NCBI GenBank assembly: GCA_020348345.1
Contig: CP070748.1
Coordinates: forward strand, 789,124-851,133
Origin: Methanobacteriota archaeon
GTDB lineage: Archaea; Thermoplasmatota; Thermoplasmata; UBA10834
DNA: 62,010 nt
Direction of reading: 5' to 3'
This document shows, piece by piece, positions 42,901 through 51,508 of this stretch (positions are counted from its first letter, which is position 1; every line of letters begins with the position of its first letter). The notes below the pieces were generated by a model. The model had not been told where the DNA came from. It did not search any database and saw only the letters and a list, made by a program, of their open reading frames with translations. Both the position numbers and the translations under genes were made by a program.

Positions 42901-45316
42901 GGAGCGAGTCAGAAGGCTCGAGGTCGCGAATCTCGTTTACAGAAGCGACATGCGCGAGGACGCCCCGTTGTACCGCGCGGTGGCTTGCGATTGCGACAAC
43001 AGCACAGATGCTGTAGCGGGGGCAGTCCGCCGACATCTCGCTTACCACGCGCCTATCTCGCTCGAGGACATCGCTTATGAGGTGGGTATCTCGGAGGACG
43101 ACGCGAAACATGCTCTGGACTTCCTTACGGCGAGAGACGCAGTCGCCTCTGGCCCGTTCATTGTCGGTGAGCAGCTGCAGTACATGCTGACCAAGGATTA
43201 CCTTCAGCTGTCGTGGCCTGGCGAAGCGGTATTCGACCGGGACACGGTGAGAGCGTTCAAGGAGAGAAAACAATTCCAGGAGCTCGATTCAATCGGGCAG
43301 TTCTTCGATAGGTTCGGCAGCGCGGGCATGGCCTATGACATCGCTCAACGGGTAAAGGGATTCGACATAGGGGACTTCTACGATGTCAGGCGAAATGGCT
43401 CAGTGCTGCTCGGCCGCTTCGTCAAAGGAAGGGTCCGGTACTTGCAGGCAGAGGACGTGCCTCATTATCTCGCCTTCTACAGAGAGGGTCGCCTGAATAA
43501 ATACGAACGCGCGGTGCTTCAAGCGTTGGAGAGGAACGGAAGTGGGACCTATCAGGACATTGCGGAGTGGGCTGGCCTCCCAGCGTCAATGATGCGCGAA
43601 TCGTTCGATGCGGTAGATCGCAAAGGGTTCCTTCTCAGGGAGTTTGACGAGGCCGAGCACTGGAGTTCGCGAAACACGTATACTATATGTTCTCTGCAAC
43701 CCGAGCCAGAAGGCGCCGCTCAGAAGGTGGTGACGCATCTTCTGAGAGGGCAGGGGCCGATCACCGCATATCAAGCGGCCACTCAGCTGGCTGTCGAGGA
43801 GGCGCAAGCGAGGAGGATGCTCTTCGACGCTGGCGCATCGATGATCCGGGTTGGTCTAGACCGTGTGGAGATGTACGTCCATCCCGAGGAGTTGGCAGAA
43901 ATCGAGGCCGTCACCGAAGGACGAGACAGCGAGCCGTCCACACGCATACTATCTCTCTACGACCCATTCCTGAGCGATCGATGGCCAGAGATATCGGCCA
44001 CCTACGGCGAGGGATGGATATACCCCGTCGTGCGCGGAGCCGATATGATCGGCATGATCGAGAGCTGGCTGATGGCGGCGGCGCTCGACGTCAGAGATAT
44101 AAGACTTCAGGATCGCGCATTCCTCGGGGGACTGGTTGAGGCTCTGGATCGATCCATGACCTTCTACAACGCACTCGGAGTCGATGTATTGCGCATCAGC
44201 AGTGTGCTGGGGAGTGAGATAGACTCTCTTGAAGAGGATGTGATCGGTGAGTTCACCTCCAGGGGGTTCTCGGAATCGAACGGCATGTTCGTCAAGGGCT
44301 CCCTCGTCGTTGAATGCTTTGACAGGGAAACCCTCTTATCGACGATATTCACCGTTCAAAGCCTTGGTTCTTCGGAGAAAATGGCAGACATAAATCAAGC
44401 GTTCGACAGATTCGGCGCATTGCGATCCGACTCCGAGGTGATGCTCAGAGTGGACAAGCGGGAGCAGCTGGCATCTATGCTCAGAGGCGGAGCGGTTGTG
44501 AAAGGGCACATCATACCTGAAAGGGTCGGCTACTGCCGCCCGGCCGACGCAGGCCTTTTCAGAGCCGCCCGATCGAGGGAACTGACCGAGGATGAGTCAA
44601 CGATGTTGCGAATCATCGCGGATCAAGGGAGCGTGCGCCGGGACAAGCTTCTTGCGTTGTCCCCGGTCGGTCCGGAACGGTCCATGGAGGCTTTGAAGGC
44701 GCTTTATCACTCCTCGCATGCGTTCATCGACGGCTCTCACAACTATGTTCTCGCGAAGAAGAGGAAGTTTACACGCGAGGGGGCGTGGATGGCAGTGATC
44801 AAGAGGCTGTTTGATGTGTACGGCATCGCAAGAGCAGAAACGATAGGGGCATTACTTGGCGGGGACTTGCGCATGAGGGAGCTCCGCAGCATTCTGAGGC
44901 AGCTGGAGAGACGTGGGCATCTCGTCAAAGGTCACCTTCTTCGCGGATCGACGACTATGTTCTGGGCTTCCAAGAGGGCGTACGGTCTGCTTGAAGATGT
45001 GGAGTTCGACTCCAGCTTCGTATTGTCGCCCGAAGACAACCTCTACCATTTCCTGAGAGCATCTGACAGGGAGCTGATACCTCCCGGGGGCAGATTTGCT
45101 GTCTTCAAGGGTCCGGAACCCGTGGGATCGTTCGCCGGTAGGCTGCGCGGTGGAACGCTTGAGATCGGCGATATAGAGGGAGGTCAGGAGTGCAGCGCGA
45201 TCATCGATGAGTACGCCCGCCTGTTAAGCAAAGAGCACAGAACCCGACAGATGCAAGAGGCCTCCGATTGGGAGATAATGGAGTTCTACGAGAAGAGCCA
45301 TCCAGGAATGGGTTGA
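39923..45316 (+). CDS. lhr: Giant Lhr-type DEAD/H helicase
   Basis: Helicase of 1797 residues, about twice the length of usual archaeal Lhr2 (about 900) and longer than E. coli Lhr (about 1540). RecA domain 1 has SSPTGSGKT (53-61), DEVH (179-182) and SAT (214-216). RecA domain 2 has TNTRSGTE, SSTSLELGIDIG (340-351) and QRIGRAGH (370-377). The Lhr winged-helix and core regions follow to about residue 860. The remaining roughly 900 residues hold several winged-helix-like units and a final beta-rich region (VLSPEDNLYHFLR...GGTLEIGDIEGG). Lhr proteins unwind DNA/RNA hybrids in repair and recombination. ATG 39923 is assumed; the Shine-Dalgarno is distant. Confidence 0.9.
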   Translation: MTSRIVCKAGTKEVLDLLHPVIADWFRDKFEEVTEAQSMAVPLIHRMESVLVSSPTGSGKTLTAFLSIVNELTLLATEGQLEDRIYAVYVSPLKALANDINENLLKPLEELSGRFRMEGMTPPELRVAVRTGDTLQSERQKQARRPPHIFITTPESLALVLSTPVFRKKFEGVRYVIVDEVHEICDSKRGVSLSLSLERLQSICATPLVRIGLSATVAPIDDVAHFLAGVEDGRSRPMKVVEVLGQRNLDLSVICPADDMTTLSFEVVNAKMYDMLKEMIEQHRTTLIFTNTRSGTESVVYKLKERGLDEIGAHHGSLSRETRLEVEKSLRDGRLKAVVSSTSLELGIDIGSIDLVVQIGSPKSVAKGLQRIGRAGHQYGGTSKGRMIVFENDDLVECAVLARAAHRKAIDRVSIPMKSLDVLSQTIVGLSLERKWSVDDALLLLRRSYCYRELTKEELVVVLEYLGGKGEFEGVYSKVWFDEDEEVFGRKRGSRMIYYLNQGTIPEEADYKVFSERGTLVGSLSEKFVERLSKGDIFVLGGRSYEFLRSKGMKALVRSASGRKPTVPSWTGEMLPRSFDLSVMVAEFREEMDLRLETDDDERIRSWLMNEFHVDEGSANTITNYFREQKSVGKIPSNSRLVVEGYVDQSGNRSAIFHFPFGRRVNDALSRAYAAALSERVKGNVTVSISDDSFMLTSPMEFELDDLASLVTASALERRLRDAVRDSELFIQRFRHVATRSFMVLRNYKGKELSVGRQQLRSRRLLDALHELDSFPVMMEAFNEILTEVMDVESAMEVLLSIERQEREVETIPYSSVPSPFAHNIILLGVSDIVLMEDKSMLLRSLHRRVIERALGEDAATAYRFTPEEVERYFKSKSPQIDSKSEMISAIRVLGPLNIFREKGDSIYSRSTRSFDMLNEWAHEALREGEVRSVWIGEDVYVHADHHDLYTGIHLKSIDLTQVDESALGALAKRALTVNELARSLHQPLRKVKERVRRLEVANLVYRSDMREDAPLYRAVACDCDNSTDAVAGAVRRHLAYHAPISLEDIAYEVGISEDDAKHALDFLTARDAVASGPFIVGEQLQYMLTKDYLQLSWPGEAVFDRDTVRAFKERKQFQELDSIGQFFDRFGSAGMAYDIAQRVKGFDIGDFYDVRRNGSVLLGRFVKGRVRYLQAEDVPHYLAFYREGRLNKYERAVLQALERNGSGTYQDIAEWAGLPASMMRESFDAVDRKGFLLREFDEAEHWSSRNTYTICSLQPEPEGAAQKVVTHLLRGQGPITAYQAATQLAVEEAQARRMLFDAGASMIRVGLDRVEMYVHPEELAEIEAVTEGRDSEPSTRILSLYDPFLSDRWPEISATYGEGWIYPVVRGADMIGMIESWLMAAALDVRDIRLQDRAFLGGLVEALDRSMTFYNALGVDVLRISSVLGSEIDSLEEDVIGEFTSRGFSESNGMFVKGSLVVECFDRETLLSTIFTVQSLGSSEKMADINQAFDRFGALRSDSEVMLRVDKREQLASMLRGGAVVKGHIIPERVGYCRPADAGLFRAARSRELTEDESTMLRIIADQGSVRRDKLLALSPVGPERSMEALKALYHSSHAFIDGSHNYVLAKKRKFTREGAWMAVIKRLFDVYGIARAETIGALLGGDLRMRELRSILRQLERRGHLVKGHLLRGSTTMFWASKRAYGLLEDVEFDSSFVLSPEDNLYHFLRASDRELIPPGGRFAVFKGPEPVGSFAGRLRGGTLEIGDIEGGQECSAIIDEYARLLSKEHRTRQMQEASDWEIMEFYEKSHPGMG

Positions 45317-45344
45317 ATCGACTCTGCGGGGAAAACGTTAATCG

Positions 45345-45923
45345 ATGGCAATCGCACTAACCTTCACAGTGGTGGATCTATCTACGCTGGCAGCAGAGCC
45401 CTATCCCAGCGCTTCCATGGTCGTCGGCGGCATCGTCGCGATTGTAGTTGCCGCCTACGGCAGAAGGGATGACTCCTACGCGGATGAGATAGGCACTGTG
45501 ATCGCATTCATACTTGGAATAGCCATCTCAGTCGTGACCTTTGCCGTCGTCATTGAGGGCTCGATGGGGAGCTTCTCAGTGGCGGTACTCGCATTGTTGG
45601 CGCTGTGCTTGTTCATGAAACCATTGAAAGGTATCCCGTGGGCGGTTGTGTTCGGCCTCATTGCAGGTGCGGCCGCAGCCACGGCTGCATCATTCTTGCT
45701 TCCATCTGAAGTTCTCGGAGCCGAGGAATGGAAGATACTGCTTGTTGTGTTCCTTATTGTCGGTGGTGTCGTGTGGTTCTCGACGCGAATCATCGAGGGC
45801 TTGCTTTCCGTATCGTCGACGGTTGCGAACTGGAAGGTATCGATAATGATCATAGGCGGTATAGCTATCGCCGAAGGTATGGCGCTGCTTCTTGCTGATG
45901 CCTCCCTCGCGTCATACCTGTGA
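45345..45923 (+). CDS. Polytopic membrane protein, unknown function
   Basis: Protein of 192 residues, almost entirely hydrophobic, with about six membrane segments (near 20-38, 49-70, 76-90, 97-116, 129-146, 163-188) and no charged catalytic motif. It lies 28 bases after the helicase gene and may be co-transcribed, and it overlaps the 3' end of the convergent glycosylase gene by 12 bases. No family recognised. Confidence 0.6.
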   Translation: MAIALTFTVVDLSTLAAEPYPSASMVVGGIVAIVVAAYGRRDDSYADEIGTVIAFILGIAISVVTFAVVIEGSMGSFSVAVLALLALCLFMKPLKGIPWAVVFGLIAGAAAATAASFLLPSEVLGAEEWKILLVVFLIVGGVVWFSTRIIEGLLSVSSTVANWKVSIMIIGGIAIAEGMALLLADASLASYL

Positions 45924-46775
45924 GAACGCGCATCTGCCGTCTTTGTATAGGCGCCGCTCATTGTGGTAGAGGTATTCCTGCGCGTATCCGGCGTACTCAC
46001 CAAACCTCCTCGCTGCAAAACCCCTCAGCTTCGCATACGAGCCGGTGGCTCCATACAGTCTTTTCAGCGCCCTCTCGATCCACACATCAATAGGAAAAGC
46101 TTCTAGATGGCCGAACCCAAATAGGGATACGCAATCGGCGACTTTATCGCCTATGCCAGGCAGTTGCCTGAGCTCCCGACGGAGTTCCTCGTACGGTAAC
46201 GCGCCCATGCGGTCTATTACGCCGTCGTCGATCGTCCGACACAGGGCATGGATGTGCTTCGCCCTGTACCCGAGGCCACATCCCACGAGTTCTTCAACGC
46301 TTGCTTCTCGCAGTTGCTTCCAGCTCGGGAACGAGTGTAGCTCTTCGTGGACGATGTCTCCGAAGCGCGTGGCGACGCCATCCACCATCCTGCTTATTCT
46401 CTTTACATTGGAGTTCGTCGCAATGACGTAACTGACGATGCACTCCCATGAAGGTATTCTGACCAGCCTCAGCCCGTCGACTCGGGATATCCCCCTGGCG
46501 ATGACCTCATCCTCAGAGAGCCTTGCGTGGATTGTCTTCAGATCATCCGAAGCCCTCAGGTACTTCAGCAGGCGGCTCTTCGCTTCGTGGTCGTCGGAGT
46601 ATGCCTCGACAGACAGGTGTCGCGCCGACGGTCTGAGCACAAAGGCATCGCGATCAACGATGCCCTTCCAAGAACCGTCCGCCATCGAGCGCCATCTGAA
46701 AGTCTGTCCACATCCCAAGGTCTGATCGAGATCGAGGGGACTTATCGAGATTCTGAAGCGAGAAGGCTCTCTCAC
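45912..46775 (-). CDS. ogg: 8-oxoguanine DNA glycosylase (OGG1 type)
   Basis: Helix-hairpin-helix DNA glycosylase/AP lyase of 287 residues removing 8-oxoguanine. An N-terminal TATA-fold domain begins with LDQTLGCGQTFRW. The HhH motif LPGIGDKVADCVSLFGFG carries catalytic Lys211, and the essential Asp230 is in FPIDVWIERAL. This matches OGG1 rather than the shorter archaeal AGOG. It ends 6 bases from the adenosine-kinase-like gene upstream, with which it likely forms an operon. Confidence 0.93.
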   Translation of the reverse strand: MREPSRFRISISPLDLDQTLGCGQTFRWRSMADGSWKGIVDRDAFVLRPSARHLSVEAYSDDHEAKSRLLKYLRASDDLKTIHARLSEDEVIARGISRVDGLRLVRIPSWECIVSYVIATNSNVKRISRMVDGVATRFGDIVHEELHSFPSWKQLREASVEELVGCGLGYRAKHIHALCRTIDDGVIDRMGALPYEELRRELRQLPGIGDKVADCVSLFGFGHLEAFPIDVWIERALKRLYGATGSYAKLRGFAARRFGEYAGYAQEYLYHNERRLYKDGRCAFSQV

Positions 46776-46780
46776 ACTGC

Positions 46781-47263
46781 CTACCTCTTGTACCCGAACT
46801 TACGAAGCAGCTCTTTGCGGTCTGCGACGTCCTTCTCTCCTTCGACGCCCTTCGGGCGATCGCCGTCGATCACGCCAACGATTCCCCTGCCTCGGCCATT
46901 GTCCGCCACCAAAACATCCAGCGGGTTCGCCGTGGCGCAGTATAACGTGCAGACCTCCTGGACGTCGCGGATTCGGTTGAGGACGTTGATTGGAAAGGAG
47001 TCTTTCATCATCAGGATGAACGAATGGCCCGCACCTATGGCCAACGCGGTCTTAGTAGCTGCTTCTATAAGCTCGTCATCATTGCCATCGGTCCTCACCA
47101 AGCACGGTCCGGACGCCTCACAGAACGCAAGTCCGAACTTAGCCTGCGGCACAGTCCCCACTACGGCCTCATAGACGTCCTCAACAGTCTTTATGAAATG
47201 GCTTTGGCCTATCACCACATTCGCGCCGTCCGGTATCTCGACATTGACAGATTCTATTTGCAT
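46781..47263 (-). CDS. Adenosine-specific kinase family protein (DUF355)
   Basis: Protein of 160 residues of the archaeal/bacterial 'adenosine-specific kinase' family. Family segments are ANVVIGQSHFIKTVEDVYEAVV, AKFGLAFCEASGPCLVR, HSFILMMKDSFPINVLNRIRDVQEVCTLYCATANP and GIVGVIDG. The kinase label rests on structural work on a homologue and is not well established biochemically. ATG 47263 is selected because the family starts with VNVEIP; the longer frame from 47350 is not supported. Confidence 0.9.
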   Translation of the reverse strand: MQIESVNVEIPDGANVVIGQSHFIKTVEDVYEAVVGTVPQAKFGLAFCEASGPCLVRTDGNDDELIEAATKTALAIGAGHSFILMMKDSFPINVLNRIRDVQEVCTLYCATANPLDVLVADNGRGRGIVGVIDGDRPKGVEGEKDVADRKELLRKFGYKR

Positions 47264-47428
47264 TGCACACCCCGTCAGACGTGACTGCAGTCCGGTGGAG
47301 ATAACACTTTCGCGAGGATGTCGAGTCGCACTGGAACTGCTCGACGTCATTGCTGAAATCGTAACGGTTAACTATATATCCAGGCATACCGTAGATGCGT
47401 ACAGTACTACTGCAGGAGGCTTTGTCAG

Positions 47429-49189
47429 TTGCCCGATGGAATGGGAGGGAAGCTATGCCCAATATGCGACTCTCCACTCGAACCAGGATCAAAGAAATGC
47501 GGCTTCTGCGGCACGGACCTGGCTATCTTCGATAACGAGGCCGAGGCTTCGAAGATAGATGAGAAGAGCGCGGCCGAGGAGAAGGTCGCTAGCGAAGCAT
47601 TGGACACGAAGCTCGAGGAGGTCTTCTTCGGAGAGGCTGAGAAAGCTCCCGAGGCCGACGCAGAACCGAAGGCTCCTTCAGAGCCTGCCACTGAGGAGCC
47701 TCCGAAGCCGGCCGCTCCTCCTCAGCCAGCACCCGCGCCGGAGCCCGCGCCCACTCCTGCGGCCGAGCCTGAGCCAGAACCCAAACCCGAAGTATCCGTC
47801 AAGCCGGAGCCGACGTCCGAGCTCGAGCCGGAGAAGCGCGCTCCGGAAGAGAGTTTTTTCAAATGTCCTGAGTGCAACGCGCAGGTTCCAATCGCTGCAA
47901 ATTCATGTTCGAACTGCGGGGTCATGTTCGCTGATGAAGGGGAGGATATGTTCCAGTGCCCCGCCTGCAACTCGCTGGTCAAGATCGATGCGACATCGTG
48001 TCCTGGATGCGGAGCGTTGTTTGTTGATTCGGAGGAGGCAGCTGCCGCACAGCCCTCGGAACCAGCCCCTGCACCCGCCCAAGAATTTAAACCGGAGCTG
48101 GAACGCCCAGTCGAAGAAGTCGTTGCCGAGCCGGAGGCGACGATGATGGAACCGTCAGAGGCCGAAGAGGCGGAGGGCGCCAGGAAGGGCTTGTTCGGCG
48201 CGATTTTCGGCAAGAAGAAGCGACGGAAGCGTGAGACGGAGCCCGATCAGGAAGCCGCCCCTGACGAATGGGTAGAGCCGGAGCCCATTTCGCGGGAACC
48301 TGTCCAGGAACGCGCTCCCACATCCGCCGAACCCCCCTCCCGATATGAACCGTCGGTGAGCAGACCTCCGACCATCGCTGAGCCAGCGGTCGAAAGACCC
48401 CCAGTAAGTGCACCCCAGGTACCTCCGAAGCACAAGCCCAAGGAACTGGCGAGGCTAACGGCTGAAATGCAGCCGCTGATGCGCCTCGCGAGCGACAACG
48501 GCGTGGACGTCTCCGAGTGCAGACGCCTGGTGGATGAAGGCGCCATGGCTGCCAGGGCGCGGCGGATAGACGAAGCCTTTGACAGCGTCATGCGGGCAAG
48601 GGAATTGCTGATGAGGAACCTCGCGGACAGCACCGAGCAGCTGTTATCCGACCTGAGAGCGGAGGTGGACGTTGCGAAGACGCTCGGAGGCGATGTTTCG
48701 AGGACGGCCGCATATCTCGAGCAGCTCAAGAAGGCGGACGACGCAAGTGATTTCGAGGCGGTGTATGTGTACGCGGGCAAGGTGAAGAACGAACTCCTGC
48801 CCATCACTGGTAGATACAACGAGTCCAAGCAGAAGCTCGGCTCCCTTACGAATCTGGTCGCGGATTCCGAGCTGATCGATGTGGACACGAAAGAGGCGAG
48901 ATTGCTGCTCACGGAGGCCACGCGTGCATTCGAGGCGAACGAGTTCGACAGAGTTGATGAGACGGTCAGGTCCGCCACGAAATCACTGTACGCGGCGATA
49001 GAACCCAGGATGGAAGATGAAATACGCCGTGCCAGGAATCAACTAGTCGAGGTCAAGGCGAAAGGCCTGAACATAACCCCGATGATAACGGTCCTCAAGT
49101 CTGCCAGGACCCTAATGAAATCCAAGGACTATCAGCAGGCGCTGAAGGAGATGCGCGAGTTCAAGGCGCAGCTCGAGAAGGCGCTCTGA
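47429..49189 (+). CDS. Zinc-ribbon and helical-repeat protein, unknown function
   Basis: Protein of 586 residues. It has three zinc ribbons: Cys10/13/24/27, Cys146/149/160/163 and Cys177/180/191/194. A Pro/Glu/Ala-rich spacer (about 75-140) and a second disordered acidic spacer containing a basic patch (GKKKRRKRE, about 261-269) surround them. A long helical or coiled-coil C-terminal region (about 338-586) resembles TPR-like helices. TTG 47429 has AGGAGG 9 bases upstream. TATA-like ACTATATATC (about 47370-47379) supports a dedicated promoter. It converges with the DnaA-like gene, 8 bases between stops. Its architecture is like the protein at 59.7 kb. Probably a scaffold or adaptor (inference). 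Confidence 0.7.
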   Translation: MPDGMGGKLCPICDSPLEPGSKKCGFCGTDLAIFDNEAEASKIDEKSAAEEKVASEALDTKLEEVFFGEAEKAPEADAEPKAPSEPATEEPPKPAAPPQPAPAPEPAPTPAAEPEPEPKPEVSVKPEPTSELEPEKRAPEESFFKCPECNAQVPIAANSCSNCGVMFADEGEDMFQCPACNSLVKIDATSCPGCGALFVDSEEAAAAQPSEPAPAPAQEFKPELERPVEEVVAEPEATMMEPSEAEEAEGARKGLFGAIFGKKKRRKRETEPDQEAAPDEWVEPEPISREPVQERAPTSAEPPSRYEPSVSRPPTIAEPAVERPPVSAPQVPPKHKPKELARLTAEMQPLMRLASDNGVDVSECRRLVDEGAMAARARRIDEAFDSVMRARELLMRNLADSTEQLLSDLRAEVDVAKTLGGDVSRTAAYLEQLKKADDASDFEAVYVYAGKVKNELLPITGRYNESKQKLGSLTNLVADSELIDVDTKEARLLLTEATRAFEANEFDRVDETVRSATKSLYAAIEPRMEDEIRRARNQLVEVKAKGLNITPMITVLKSARTLMKSKDYQQALKEMREFKAQLEKAL

Positions 49190-49197
49190 ACCGTCGC

Positions 49198-51372
49198 TCA
49201 TCCCGTTAGGTCCAGCACCTCCATCTCTCTCTCCAATATGGACACCTCCTGCTCAAGCAGCGTCTCTGGGCTCAAGGACAATGCCAGGATGCAAGTCGAT
49301 TCTGACAGATCGTCTATAAGACTCCTGAGAAACCTGAGGACCGAGTCGAAGTTGGTGTTGCTGATGAGATACTGAATGCCATCGAGCACGATCATCCCGG
49401 ACTTCTCGTCCTTCATGAACTCCTGTATCGTGTGGATTATCATCTCCAGAGAGGGAGGTATCGTCTTCTCGCTCGAGCTGTCCTTGTCCGTAAGCCATAG
49501 TATCTCGGGGTCTGTCTCGAATTCGTCTCTGATTCTCCTGGGGTTCATGCGCGTGATGACCAGGCCTCTGAACTCGTCCTCCGTCATCTTCCTGGCGAGG
49601 AGGACGTTGCTGTACATCGGCTTCTCCTCCTCTATGAGATAGCAGTGCCCTGGAAGCACCTTCACCTCCTTCATGATCTCCTTCCTCGTCTCCTGCACGG
49701 GCGCGAGCGGCTTCAGAATGTCCGATATAAGGTTCAGGTCGATGTCCATCTTCATTATGGTGGAGAACGCAACGATCTTGTTCAGGGTGCTCTCAAGTTC
49801 CCTGACGTTCGTCGTTACCCTTTCTGCTATGTAGGCTATGAGATCATCCCCAAGCTTGAGCTTCTTGTCACGGGCTTTCCTCTTGAGTATCTCCTTCCTC
49901 GTGTCCATGTTCGGGGCCTGGATATCCGCCGTGAGTCCCTTCTGGATTCTGGATATGAGCCGGTCGCTCATGCCTGGAATCTGGCCCAGCACGCGGTCAC
50001 TGGCCAGCACGACCTGCCTGCCCTCATCCATCAGATAATCGATTACTTTGACTATTTCATCCTGGGCAGTCTGGCTAGCTGCGAGGAACTGCATGTCATC
50101 AATCAGCAACAGGTCCGATTCTCTGAGATTGACCCGTATCCTCCGGAGAAGCTTCTTGTCGCCCTTCGCCCTGTCAAGCGCATCCACGATGCGGTCGGAT
50201 GGGATGAAAAGAATCTTGCTCTCTGAGTTCTCCTCCTTGACTCGGTTCCCGATTGCCGAAAGGAGATGCGTTTTTCCAAGACCAGAGCCACCGAATATGA
50301 GCAGCGGGTTGTACTGTGCCTCCGCCCCCTCTGCAACTGCGACAGCGACCGTCATGGGAAACTTGGATCCCGGCCCGACGACGAAGCTGTCGAAAGTCAT
50401 CTCCTTGGTGAGCGACTTGGAGTATGGGGCGACCGGCTCCTCGGGAGCGCATTTCTGACACTCCCCTGTCTCGTCGAGGGGACCGCCGCAGGTCGGGCAG
50501 ACCGCCTCCGCCTCGACCTCGTCATCCGCGCCGCCCTGGTACTTCAGGATGAGGTCGTATACATCCGCGGCCTTCTCCTCCTGCTTCTTCCTCTCCATCT
50601 CCTCCTTGATGGAGGCTTCCTCCGTCTTCCGTTTCTGGATCCTGCGTTTGACCTTTTCCTGAAGAAATTCAATGTCCGACTCAATCTCGGCGATTCGCGA
50701 ACGGTCGTTCAGCTTCGATCTGATCTCTGTGATTTCCTTTTCGTGACCTGAAACCGGGAAGTTGTTCAGGACCACTTCGAACTGCGTCAGCCTCATGGCG
50801 TCCTTTTCGAAAGCCTCCAATTCATCAGCGAGCGCCTCAGATCCCCTCGTTGCCGCCTCCACAAGAGTGTCCACTACGTACCCTTTCCTGCGCCAATGCT
50901 CCATCTTCTCCAGGGCTGGATCGACAGGCTCTGGCTCCTCCTCGACTGTCTCAGGAATCGGCGCCTCGACCTCCAAATCGGCAGAAGCTTTCGAAGGGAT
51001 CTTCTCAGGGCCGATGAGGGCGTCAGGAAACCGTCTCTCGAACTCCTCTCTGGACACTCTGCTATGTATCTCGATGGAAGAGGACTTGTCCTGAGAATCC
51101 TCGAGAATGAATCGCAGCGATCTCTCTCCGGTATATATTCGTCTGAGCTCTCTCGGCTTGGATTTCTCGAACTCGTATATTGCCATCATAGGCGTTCCAT
51201 GTTCGACGACAACATACCCAATCGAACTCATTATGTCCTTCTCGAGCCGCACCTTGAGATAACCAGAAAATCCGTATTGCTTGAGGTCCGCGAGTATAGC
51301 CTTCAATGAATCCGGTCCGCCCTTGGCCGTGCGGACCACGATACCCTCAGGAATGCGGAGGTCTGTAACCAT
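49198..51372 (-). CDS. DnaA-like AAA+ ATPase fused to DUF835
   Basis: Five-part protein of 724 residues. The N-terminal alpha/beta domain (about 1-120) has a GYLKVR...GYVVVEHGTPMMAIYEFE pattern. A helical/coiled-coil region (about 155-275) precedes a zinc ribbon (Cys292/295/305/308). The AAA+ domain (about 325-560) follows DnaA domain III: FDSFVVGPGSKF, Walker A GGSGLGKT (361-368), Walker B LLLIDD (421-426), sensor I ASD, box VII DRLISRI (470-476) and sensor II NVRELESTL (Arg524). The DnaA domain IV HTH is absent; a DUF835 domain (about 570-722: GLVITRMNPRRIRDEF, IVLDGIQYLI) takes its place. A bacterial-type initiator module in an archaeon with Orc1/Cdc6 is unexpected. Function unknown. Confidence 0.85.
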   Translation of the reverse strand: MVTDLRIPEGIVVRTAKGGPDSLKAILADLKQYGFSGYLKVRLEKDIMSSIGYVVVEHGTPMMAIYEFEKSKPRELRRIYTGERSLRFILEDSQDKSSSIEIHSRVSREEFERRFPDALIGPEKIPSKASADLEVEAPIPETVEEEPEPVDPALEKMEHWRRKGYVVDTLVEAATRGSEALADELEAFEKDAMRLTQFEVVLNNFPVSGHEKEITEIRSKLNDRSRIAEIESDIEFLQEKVKRRIQKRKTEEASIKEEMERKKQEEKAADVYDLILKYQGGADDEVEAEAVCPTCGGPLDETGECQKCAPEEPVAPYSKSLTKEMTFDSFVVGPGSKFPMTVAVAVAEGAEAQYNPLLIFGGSGLGKTHLLSAIGNRVKEENSESKILFIPSDRIVDALDRAKGDKKLLRRIRVNLRESDLLLIDDMQFLAASQTAQDEIVKVIDYLMDEGRQVVLASDRVLGQIPGMSDRLISRIQKGLTADIQAPNMDTRKEILKRKARDKKLKLGDDLIAYIAERVTTNVRELESTLNKIVAFSTIMKMDIDLNLISDILKPLAPVQETRKEIMKEVKVLPGHCYLIEEEKPMYSNVLLARKMTEDEFRGLVITRMNPRRIRDEFETDPEILWLTDKDSSSEKTIPPSLEMIIHTIQEFMKDEKSGMIVLDGIQYLISNTNFDSVLRFLRSLIDDLSESTCILALSLSPETLLEQEVSILEREMEVLDLTG

Positions 51373-51508
51373 GTCTGGACTCTCACGGATGAAATAATGT
51401 CGACCACTATTAAAGGATGCCTTGCGGCCTGAAACCAGGTGGATAGCCGCGACATCAAGAAATGCGATAATCCTTAACTAGGTAGAGCATCTTCACAATC
51501 ACCTCAGC

